Below, piece by piece: positions 1 to 9,438 of a stretch of 11,917 nucleotides of DNA. Positions within the stretch are counted from its first letter, which is position 1. The number at the start of each line of letters is the position of its first letter. The notes under the pieces were generated by a model, which had not been told where the DNA came from, ran no database searches, and saw only the letters and a list, made by a program, of their open reading frames with translations. Source of the DNA: Agrocybe praecox (taxonomy: Eukaryota; Basidiomycota; Agaricomycetes; Agaricales; Agrocybaceae); NCBI GenBank assembly GCA_964017145.1, contig CAXHKQ010000304.1:1-11917 (forward strand). Direction: 5' to 3'. Both the position numbers and the translations under genes were made by a program.

Positions 1-3000
1 AGTACTATTTGGGGTGCCAGAATCAATCGATTCGATGGGAACATTCGTGATGGAGTTTTGACCAGGCGATGCTGTGATCGTGTCGATCGTTTGTCCAACA
101 CCAGATTCCTCAGTTGATAAAACATGGACCCCGTTCGAATTGGTTGTTTCAGAAGATGTCGGACTAGACCCTGTTCCAACTGCATTCGTGTTCCCAGTAA
201 TATCAGGGGTGCCGGAATCAATTAATTCGCTGGGAACATTCGTGATGAAGATTTGACCAGACGATGCTGTGATCGTGTCGATCGTTTGTCCAACACCAGA
301 TCCCTCAGTTGATAGAACATGGACCCCGTTCGAATTGGTTGTTTCAGAAGATGTCGGACTAGACCCTGTTCCAACTACATTCGTGTTTCCAGTAATATCA
401 GGGGTGCCGGAATCAATTAATTCGCTGGGAACATTCGTGATGAAGATTTGACCAGGCGATGCTGTGATCGTGTCGATCGTTTGTCCAACACCAGATCCCT
501 CAGTTGATAGAACATGGACTCCGTTCGAATTGGTTGTTTCGGAAGATGTCGGACTAGACCCTGTTCCAACTGCATTCGTGTTCCCAGTAATATCAGGGGT
601 GCCGGAATCAATTAATTCGCTGGGAACATTCGTGATGAAGATTTGACCAGACGATGCTGTGATCGTGTCGATCGTTTGTCCAACACCAGATCCCTCAGAT
701 GATAGAACATGGACTCCGTTCGAATTGGTTGTTTCGGAAGATGTCGGACTAGACCCTGTTCCAACTGCATTCGTGTTTCCAGTAATATCAGGGGTGCCGG
801 AATCAATTAATTCGCTGGGAACATTCGTGATGAAGATTTGACCAGGCGATGCTGTGATCGTGTCGATCGTTTGTCCAACACCAGATCCCTCAGTTGATAG
901 AACATGGACCCCGTTCGAATTGGTTGTTTCAGAAGATGTCGGACTAGACCCTGTTCCAACTGCATTCGTGTTTCCAGTAATATCAGGGGTGCCGGAATCA
1001 ATTAATTCGCTGGGAACATTCGTGATGAAGATTTGACCAGGCGATGCTGTGATCGTGTCGATCGTTCGTCCAACACCAGATCCCTCAGTTGATAGAACAT
1101 GGACTCCGTTCGAATTGGTTGTTTCGGAAGATGTCGGACTAGAACCTGTTCCAACTGCATTCGTGTTTCCAGTAATATCATGGGTGCCGGAATCAATTAA
1201 TTCGCTGGGAACATTCGTGATGAAGATTTGACCAGGCGATGCTGTGATCGTGTCGATCGTTTGTCCAACACCAGATCCCTCAGTTGATAGAACATGGACC
1301 CCGTTCGAATTGGTTGTTTCAGAAGATGTCGGACTAGACCCTGTTCCAACTGCATTCGTGTTTCCAGTAATATCAGGGGTGCCGGAATCAATTAATTCGC
1401 TGGGAACATTCGTGATGAAGATTTGACCAGACGATGCTGTGATCGTGTCGATCGTTTGTCCAACACCAGATCCCTCAGATGATAGAACATGGACTCCGTT
1501 CGAATTGGTTGTTTCGGAAGATGTCGGACTAGACCCTGTTCCAACTGCATTCGTGTTTCCAGTAATATCAGGGGTGCCGGAATCAATTAATTCGCTGGGA
1601 ACATTCGTGATGAAGATTTGACCAGGCGATGCTGTGATCGTGTCGATCGTTTGTCCAACACCAGATTCCTCAGTTGATAAAACATGGACTCCGTTCGAAT
1701 TGGTCGTTTCGGTAGTTGTTTGACCAGACGCTGTTCCAACTGCATTCGAGTTTTCAGTACTATTTGGGGTGCCAGAATCAATCGATTCGATGGGAACATT
1801 CGTGATGGAGTTTTGACCAGGCGATGCTGTGATCGTGTCGATCGTTTGACTAACACCAGATCCCTCAGTAGATAAAACATGGACTCCGTTCGAATTGGTT
1901 GTTTCAGAAGATGCCGGACTAGACCCTGTTCCAACTGCATTCGTGTTTCCAGTAATATCAGGGGTGCCGGAATCAATTAATTCGCTGGGAACATTCGTGA
2001 TGAAGATTTGACCATGCGATGCTGTGATCGTGTCGATCGTTTGTCCAACACCAGATCCCTCAGTTGATAGAACATGGACTCCGTTCGAATTGGTTGTTTC
2101 GGAAGATGTCGGACTAGACCCTGTTCCAACTGCATTCGTGTTTCCAGTAATATCAGGGGTGCCGGAATCAATTAATTCGCTGGGAACATTCGTGATGAAG
2201 ATTTGACCAGGCGATGCTGTGATCGTGTCGATCGTTTGTCCAACACCAGATCCCTCAGTTGATAAAACATGGACTCCGTTCAAATTGGTCGTTTCGGTAG
2301 TTTTTTGACCAGACGCTGTTCCAACTGCATTCGAGTTTTCAGTACTATTTGGGGTGCCAGAATCAATCGATTCGATGGGAACATTCGTGATGGAGTTTTG
2401 ACCAGGCGATGCTGTGATTGTGTCGATCGTTTGACTAACACCAGATCCCTCAGTAGATAAAACATGGACTCCGTTCGAATTGGTTGTTTCGGAAGATGTC
2501 GGATTAGACCCTGTTCCAATTGCATTCGTGTTTCCAGTAATATCAGGGGTGCCGGAATCAATTAATTCGCTGGGAACATTCGTGATGAAGATTTGACCAG
2601 GCGATGCTGTGATCGTGTCGATCGTTTGTCCAACACCAGATCCCTCAGTTGATAAAACATGGACTCCGTTCGAATTGGTCGTTTCGGTAGTTGTTTGACC
2701 AGACGCTGTTCCAACTGCATTCGAGTTTTCAGTACTATTCGGGGTGCCAGAATCAATCGATTCGATGGGAACATTCGTGATGGAGTTTTGACCAGGCGAT
2801 GCTGTGATCGTGTCGATCGTTTGACTATCACCAGATCCCTCAGTAGATAAAACATGGACTCCGTTCGAATTGGTTGTTTCAGAAGATGCCGGACTAGACC
2901 CTGTTCCAACTGCATTCGTGTTTCCAGTAATATCAGGGGTGCCGGAATCAATTAATTCGCTGGGAACATTCGTGATGAAGATTTGACCATGCGATGCTTT

Positions 3001-6000
3001 GATCGTGTCGATCGTTTGTCCAACACCAGATCCCTCAGTAGATAAAACATGGACTCCGTTCGAATTGGTTGTTTCGGAAGATGTCGCACTAGACTCTGTT
3101 CCAACTGCATTCGTGTTCCCAGTAATATCAGGGGTGCCGGAATCAATTAATCCGCTGGGAACATTCGTGATGAAGATTTGACCAGTCGATGCTGTGATCG
3201 TGTCGATCGTTTGTCCAACACCAGATCCCTCAGTTGATAGAACATGGACTCCGTTCGAATTGGTTGTTTCGGAAGATGTCGGACTAGACCCTGTTCCAAC
3301 TGCATTCGTGTTCCCAGTAATATCAGGGGTGCCGGAATCAATTAATCCGCTGGGAACATTCGTGATGAAGATTTGACCAGTCGATGCTGTGATCGTGTCG
3401 ATCGTTTGTCCAACACCAGATCCCTCAGTTGATAGAACATGGACTCCGTTCGAATTGGTTGTTTCGGAAGATGTCGGACTAGACCCTGTTCCAACTGCAT
3501 TCGTGTTTCCAGTAATATCAGGGGTGCCGGAATCAATTAATTCGCTGGGAACATTCGTGATGAAGATTTGACCAGGCGATGCTGTGATCGTGTCGATCGT
3601 TTGTTCAACACCAGAACCATCAGTTGATAAAACATGGACTCCGTTCAAATTGGTCGTTTCGGTAGATGTTTGACCAGACGCTGTTCCAACTGCATTCGAG
3701 TTTTCAGTACTATTTGGGGTGCCAAAATCAATCGATTCGATGGTAACATTCGTGATAGATTTTTGACCAGGCGATGCTGTGATTGTGTCGATCGTTTGAC
3801 TAACACCAGATCCCTCAGTAGATAAAACATGGACTCCGTTCGAATTGGTTGTTTCGGAAGATGTCGCACTAGACTCTGTTCCAACTGCATTCGTGTTCCC
3901 AGTAATATCAGGGGTGCCGGAATCAATTAATTCGCTGGGAACATTCGTTATGAAGATTTGACCAGGCGAGGCTGTGATCGTGTCGATCGTTTGTCCAACA
4001 CCAGATCCCTCAAATGATAAAACATGGAGTCCGTTCAAATTGGTCGTTTCGGTAGATGTTTGGCCAGACGCTGTTCCAACTGCATTCGAGTTTTCAGTAC
4101 TATTAGGGGTGCCAGAATCAATCGATTCGATGGGAACATTCGTGATGGAGTTTTGACCAGGCGATGCTGTGATTGTGTCGATCGTTTGACTAACACCAGA
4201 TCCCTCAGTAGATAAAACATGGACTCCGTTCGAATTGGTTGTTTCGGAAGATGTCGGACCAGACCCTGTTCCAACTGCATTCGTGATTCCAGTAATATCA
4301 GGGGTGCCGGAATCAATTAATTCGCTGGGAACATTCGTGATGAAGATTTGACCAGGCGATGCTGTGATCGTGTCGATCGTTCGTCCAACACCAGGTCCCT
4401 CAGATGATAAAACATGGAGTCCGTTCAAATTGGTTGTTTCGGAAAATGTCGGACTAGACCCTGTTCCAACTGCATTCGTGTTTCCAGTAATATCAGGGGT
4501 GCCAGAATCAATTAATTCGCTGGGAACATTCGTGATGAAGATTTGACCAGGCGATGCTGTGATTGTGTCGATCGTTTGACTAACACCAGATCCCTCAGTA
4601 GATAAAACATGGACTCCGTTCGAATTGGTTGTTTCGGAAGATGTCGGACTAGACCCTGTTCCAACTGCATTCGTGTTTCCAGTAATATCAGGGGTGCCGG
4701 AATCAATTAATCCGCTGGGAACATTCGTGATGAAGATTTGACCAGGCGATGCTGTGATCGTGTCGATCGTTTGTCCAACACCAGATCCCTCAGTTGATAA
4801 AACATGTGCTCCGTTCAAATTGGTCGTTTCGGTAGATGTTTGACCAGACGCTGTTCCAACTGCATTCGAGTTTTCAGTACTATTTGGGGTGCCAGAATCA
4901 ATCGATTCGATGGGAATATTCTTGATGGAGTTTCGACCAGGCGATGCTGTGATCGTGTCGATCGTTTGTCCAACACCAGATCCCTCAGTTGATAAAACAT
5001 GGGCTCCGTTCAAATTGGTCGTTTCGGTAGATGTTTGACCAGACGCTGTTCCAACTGCATTCGAGTTTTCAGTACTATTTGGGGTGCCAGAATCAATCGA
5101 TTCGATGGTAACATTCGTGATGGAGTTTTGACCAGGCGATGCTGTGATCGTGTCGATCGTTTGTCCAGCACCAGATCCCGCAGTTGATAAAACATGGACT
5201 CCGTTCAAATTGGTCGTTTCGGTAGATGTTTGACCAGACGCTGTTCCAACTGCATTCGAGTTTTCAGTACTATTTGGGGTGCCAGAATCAATCGATTCGA
5301 TAGGAACATTCGTGATGGAGATTTGACCAGGCGATGCTGTGATCGTGTCGATCGTTTGTCCAACACCAGATCCCTCAGTTGATAAAACATGGACTCCGTT
5401 CGAATTGGTTGTTTCGGAAGATGTCGGACTAGTCCCTGTTCCAACTGCATTCGTGTTTCCAGTAATATCAGGGGTGCCGGAATCAATTAATCCGCTGGGA
5501 ACATTCGTGATGAAGATTTGACCAGGCGATGCTGTGATCGTGTCGATCGTTTGTCCAACACCAGATCCCTCAGTTGATAAAACATGGACTCCGTTCGTAT
5601 TGGTTGTTTCGGAAGATGTCGGACTAGTCCCTGTTCCAACTGCATTCGTGTTTCCAGTAATATCAGGGGTGCCGGAATCAATTAATCCGCTGGGAACATT
5701 CGTGATGAAGATTTGACCAGGCGATGCTGTGATCGTGTCGATCGTTTGTCCAACACCAGATCCCTCAGTTGATAAAACATGGGCTCCGTTCAAATTGGTC
5801 GTTTCGGTAGATGTTTGACCAGACGCTGTTCCAACTGCATTCGAGTTTTCAGTACTATTTGGGGTGCCAGAATCAATCGGTTCGATGGGAATATTCGTGA
5901 TGGAGTTTTGACCAGGCGATGCTGTGATCGTGTCGATCGTTTGTCCAACACCAGATCCCTCAGTTGATAGAACATGGGGTCCGTTCGAATTGGTCGTTTC

Positions 6001-6066
6001 GGAAGATGTTTGACCCGACCTTGTTCCTACTGCATTCGAGTTTTCAGGACTATTTGGGGTGCCAGC
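1..6066 (-). repeat. 195-bp (65-codon) tandem array, about 31 units, two subtypes
   Basis: Every unit is exactly 195 bp, with no indel across about 6 kb. Each encodes 65 residues in the gene B frame. Shared motifs include SGTP, NAVGT, NGVHVLSTEGSGVGQTIDT and ITAS(P/S)GQ. Subtype B has SGTPDITGN, SSPTSSETTNSN and GQIFITNVPSELID. Subtype A has SGTPNSTENSN, SGQTSTETTNLN and GQNSITNVPIESID. Subtype B contains 10 Ser, 12 Thr, 9 Gly, 6 Asp/Glu and 1 His, with no basic residue other than that His and no Cys, Met, Trp or Tyr. Scattered single-unit substitutions add an occasional Arg or Lys, for example near 1066, 3755, 4381 and 4924-4934. The left edge lies inside a subtype-A unit, so the array continues outside the window. 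Confidence 0.95.
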
Positions 6067-8894
6067 ATCACCTGTCTTGCTAGAGTGCTTGGGAATGATG
6101 ATATGACCAGCCGATGATGCTTCGTTCGATTCGGTTGTTGGTCCGACTTCAAATCCATCTGTATCTTGAACATAGACTGCGTCCGAATTGGTAATTGTTC
6201 CAAGGGTGGATGAGTCATTAACAATCATATGTGGATCAGATTCAGTCTTGTTCTTCATCACCGTTTTCGGCGTGTCAGAATCACCTGTCGTGCTGGATTC
6301 TGTCGGAATGATGATTTTGTCAGGCGTTTCTTCGATCAAATCGGCTGTTGGTTCAACAAATACTACTTTCGATTCGGTATGTGCTCCATCAGTAGATTTA
6401 CTATAGACAGTATGAGGTGAGTCCGATTCAACGGCATTGATGTTTGTCTCGAGGTTGTTTGATTCCTCATCTGCAGTGTTGATGCTCGAGTTTCGGGTGA
6501 TTGTTCTGTTTTTTCGACCAACACTTATTTGGTTCACTGTAGTTTTTGATTTTGTGGTGTGCTTTTGTGTTGAATTCATATCATAATTATCTACTACAAC
6601 ATGCATTTTCTTTCCATTTTTCTTGTGAACTTTAATTTTTTCAGCTATTCCTTGTTTCGATTGATGCCGTTTAGTTCCTCGTTTCGTGTGTTTCGCAACA
6701 TTTTTTTTACCGCCTTTTTTGTTGATATCAATATCAATATCGTCTTGATATTGATCTCTATCGATCAGAACAGTATTTTCACCAATTTCATTGTTGTTTC
6801 TTCCACTCGCAATATTGACATTTTGTTCATTTGCAACACCATCCATATAAGAATATGTGTATGTACAAGTAGTTTTTCCGTTTTCAGTTTTACATGTAAA
6901 ATTACCGTTTTTTGAATTGTGAGGAGTCCCTGACACCCATTGTACCATTTCTTCGTTAACGTCAGCAACATTTCCATCTGATTCAGAACCCCAATTCATT
7001 TTCTTTGAATCAATATTCTCCGACATAATTATTTCTTCTTTATTTTTTTTGTGTGAGCATTTCGGTCCTTTCGACGATTTTGTTGATTTTTTTCTTTTTT
7101 GTTGAGTTTCATGATCGGAAGTTATAGTTTTCTCAGAGAAATCCGATTCTGATGAATCATCATTTCCCTCCATATGAGAATACTCGAATACATCAGATTT
7201 TACATCAGGTGTGTTCACTGTATCTCCTTCTAAATTATTTGCTTGACGTGAACCCTTAGAACATTTGGAAGTGATCAGACTTTTTTGTTTTGGTTTTTTG
7301 GCAAAGTCGCTTGTTCCAGCATTTTTCTTTGAATCAATTCCATTGTCTATTTTATCTGCCTGGTGAGAGCATTTAGGGCAATTCGACAAGTACGAATGTT
7401 CCTTTATTGCCTGTGTAGCGAGATTGTAAGATACACTCCTTTCCGGTGATTTCGAGTTAGTCTCATCTTTTATTCCAGCAGTAGAAGATTTTCCATGGAT
7501 TATCCACATTTCGCTCTTGTCTGCCTTATCTTCATCGGTCTCACCCGTTTGGTGTGAACACTTCGAACATTTCGAAGAGATTGAGTTTTTTTTATTTTTT
7601 TGTTGAGAACAATTGCATTTTACGGCTGTTTGAGAATTATCATCAGATTTGTTCAGCGTCAATTCTTCTTGCTTATTCGCTTGATGTAAACACTTTGAAC
7701 ATATCGACGTCTTTTCATGTTCTTTTCTTGGCTGTTTGGCAAGGCCGAACGATGCTTCATTAATCTCAACTGGTTTCATTAAATCGGAATTGCTCTTAGT
7801 ATCTTTGTCCTTGTTATTTGCTTGGTGTGAGCACTGTGAACATTTTGACATGTTTGATTGGTCCTTTTTAGACATAGTAACGATATTGTTATTTACAGTC
7901 TTCACCGGAATATTCGAGTTAGTCTCATAATCTACTTCAGAGATAGAAGATTTTCCATTTAGTTTTTCCTCTTTTTCTCCACTCGCCTGGTGTGAACACT
8001 TTGAACATTTCGACGAGATAGAGTGTTCACTTATTTGATTGGCAAGTTTGCGAGATATAGTTCTTTCAGGAAAATACGATTCTGGCACATCAACATTTTT
8101 ATCTGTGATAGAATACTCTATTTCTCGTTCTACTGGAGATTTGTTCACTCTATCTGGTTTCACCTTATCCGATTGCTTTGAGTTCTTCAAATTTTTCCAA
8201 CGTTCATTTTCTTTCTTTCGTTGATTTTCTCCAGTAATTTCATAGATATCCGATATCTTTTTTTCTACTTTAGGATGTTCTTTGATATTTTTCTGTTCGG
8301 AATTAATTCCCCTTTCGTCTTCATGGTGCAAACACTTTGAACATTTAGAAGAGTTTATATGTTCTTGGTTAGGCTGTGTAGCGAAATTGTTAGTCCCAGT
8401 TTCTACAGGATTATTCGAGTTGAACGTATATTCTGTTTTAGCTATAACATGTTTTCTATTGGCCCTTCTTCCATCAGTATCTTTTTCGTCTGCTTGGTGT
8501 GAACATTTCGAACATTTCGGCGAAAACTTTTCACCTGTATATTTGCCATCTACTTTTATTACGTCTGATTTGTTGTCGACAACCTTCTTACCTGTATCGT
8601 GTTTGCATTTCGAGCATTCAGACGGTTTCATATCCTCACTTGTTGATTGCATTTGAAAATTTGTACTACGTTTTTCAATCGCCGATGACGATTCCTTATT
8701 GCAAGATTTCTCGTCTTTACCGTTTACTTCGACATCACTCTTTCTGTTGTGTTTCCCACATTCGACCTGTTTTTTTGGTGCTGCAGCGACGTGCTATAAT
8801 AAATAATACAAGTTACAAAAAAACATTTTTAAAACTAAAATGATTATATTACCAGTATTAGCCAAGACACAAGAAGTACCGATAAGTACTTCAT
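1..8894 (-). CDS. Giant secreted Ser/Thr-rich tandem-repeat protein (3' end beyond window)
   Basis: Two exons are visible: 8894-8853 (14 codons) and 8793 down to 1 (2,931 codons, no stop, still open at the edge), giving at least 2,945 residues. The start ATG at 8894 has a CAAAATG context and follows a TATA/initiator pair. It opens a hydrophobic signal peptide that spans the intron (MKYLSVLLVSWLIL, then HVAA; likely cleavage after Ala18). The order after that is: Lys-rich region with C-x2-C-x-H motifs (residues about 70-600); a segment with Cys648 and Cys657 in a Thr/Tyr-rich stretch; a basic linker (706-745); diverged repeats (about 790-925); then about 31 exact 65-residue repeats from about 926 to the edge. 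No frameshift or stop occurs. It is presumably exported and could be a mucin-, glue- or silk-like structural protein; this is inference from composition and I do not recognise the family. Further introns, the C-terminus and the stop lie outside. The frame is missed by Met-initiated ORF calling because the repeats lack Met. Confidence 0.85.
6067..6430 (-). repeat. Diverged N-terminal copies of the 65-aa repeat
   Basis: Traces of the repeat continue past the clean array. TNSDAVYVQDTDG...TTESNEASSAGHIII...GDAGTP (about residues 882-927) parallels TNSNGVHVLSTEG...ITASPGQ...IDSGTP. An older copy is suggested by TPDKIIIPTESS...GDSDTP (about 836-856) and NAVESDSPHTVYSKSTDG (about 800-817). Spacing here is not exactly 65 residues (about 71 between the TP motifs), and Lys and Met appear. 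This looks like the unhomogenised edge of the array. Confidence 0.65.
6601..6720 (-). other. Basic linker of gene B product (residues 706-745)
   Basis: Forty residues contain many Lys, Arg and His, for example KKGGKKNVAKHTKRGTKRHQ, directly after an acidic QDDIDIDIN run. It lies between the C-x2-C-x-H region and the acidic repeats. Dibasic pairs (KR at HTKR and GTKR) could be processing sites, but no full furin R-x-K/R-R motif is present. Confidence 0.6.
7055..8618 (-). repeat. Degenerate coding repeats carrying C-x2-C-x-H motifs
   Basis: In the gene B product, C-x2-C-x-H occurs intact eight times, with the first Cys at residues 74, 108, 165, 277, 332, 379, 423 and 486. The usual form is SKCSKCSHQA; variants are SECSKCKHD, SICSKCLHQ and SNCPKCSHQ. 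Two further copies are decayed: residue 525 (KCSKGSRQA, second Cys and His lost) and about 590 (KGPKCSH, first Cys lost). Several are preceded by a related stretch such as LA(T/N)Q...EH...SS, so the ancestral unit was probably about 45-60 residues. Possible roles are metal binding or inter-chain disulfides; neither is shown. I know of no named family matching this. Confidence 0.8.
8794..8852 (-). other. Gene B intron 1 (59 nt, phase 0)
   Basis: The donor is GTAATA at 8852 and the acceptor is TTATTATAG ending at 8794. The interior is AT-rich with T runs. Removing it joins the signal-peptide exon in frame to the 8.8-kb open frame. Fifty-nine nucleotides is a typical length for short dipteran introns. 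Confidence 0.8.
8853..8894 (-). other. Gene B exon 1, signal-peptide exon
   Basis: Fourteen codons, M-K-Y-L followed by a run of Val, Leu, Ser, Trp and Ile, end in CTG directly before a GTAATA donor (phase 0). With the first codons of exon 2 (His-Val-Ala-Ala-Ala-Pro) this makes a normal n/h/c signal peptide with a V-A-A cleavage context. Two upstream ATGs (8932 and 8924 on the minus strand) precede the predicted transcription start at 8917, so ATG 8894 is the first in the predicted mRNA. Confidence 0.8.
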
Positions 8895-8912
8895 TTTGAT
8901 GCTAATTTTCTA

Positions 8913-8949
8913 CTAATGAGACATCTAAGCATTAGTCAAGCTTAATATA
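8913..8949 (-). promoter_or_regulatory. Core promoter of gene B: TATA box plus initiator
   Basis: On the minus strand TATATTAA occupies 8949-8942, and TCATTAG (close to the insect initiator TCAKTY) occupies 8919-8913 with its A at 8917, 32 nt from the first T of the TATA box. That is the standard spacing. It predicts a 23-nt 5' UTR. The transcription start is inferred, not shown. Confidence 0.55.
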
Positions 8950-9403
8950 GACACGGCTCGGCAATTCAGACAGTTGTTCAAACATTTCTTGATCAAACCT
9001 TCTATAATGTTTGCGCAACACAAACCGTGTACGCAATTCCAAATGCATGTTCTTACCTATGGAAAGAAAGCACCAAAGGCTTTTCGACATGGAGTGATGA
9101 ACTGTGCAATTATTGAAATTCAAATTGTGTTCGCAGCTATTCACATAAAACATAATATTTTGCATACGTATCCAATGCTTCTAAATTTTCCACAATAACG
9201 AATAGGCCAAAATGTTGGAGAGAATATAATGCTGGCATAATAATATATTTTCCAATACTTAAATAAATTAAAATACCAAACTCAGTTTATCTTCGACAAA
9301 TGAGGAGGCCAGATAGTCGCCTCAAGGTAAAGCGCCGTTTGGAAACATTACTTTATCGACGATCACAAATTTTATAAGCAACCACTCTAAGAACTTAAAC
9401 GAC
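8950..9403. other. Intergenic region between gene A and gene B
   Basis: About 450 bp separate the gene A poly(A) signal from the gene B TATA box. It is AT-rich around 9200-9290. An ATG-initiated 77-codon frame on the minus strand (9165-8932) crosses it and overlaps the gene B TATA box; I cannot support it as a gene, but its last 40 codons look exon-like (see findings). No tRNA, repeat or mobile element is apparent. Confidence 0.4.
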
Positions 9404-9409
9404 TTTATT
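9404..9409 (-). terminator. Polyadenylation signal of gene A
   Basis: AATAAA on the minus strand lies 30 nt beyond the TAG stop at 9439. It supports 9439 as the true 3' end of the coding region and a short 3' UTR. Confidence 0.6.
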
Positions 9410-9438
9410 CAATTCACATGCAAAACTGTGATGGCACT

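Noticed and set aside
74..5716. Repeated 60-codon plus-strand and 64-codon minus-strand frames in the 195-bp array
   Set aside because: Each ends at a stop once per repeat and many start with GTG or other non-ATG codons. The continuous open frame with silent-site variation is the other minus frame.
1..6066. CRISPR array or noncoding satellite DNA
   Set aside because: There is no short repeat/unique spacer structure. Exact 65-codon periodicity, an unbroken frame and silent substitutions point to coding sequence. The 195-bp length near a nucleosome repeat is noted but explained by coding.
6601..8843. Plus-strand frames of 60-124 codons rich in Phe and Ser
   Set aside because: They are the reverse complement of the Lys/Glu-rich gene B coding region; several begin with non-ATG codons and none has support.
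8895..8932. Short upstream ORFs before gene B, one ending in an ATGA overlap with the start codon
   Set aside because: Both upstream ATGs lie before the predicted transcription start at 8917, so they are probably not in the mRNA.
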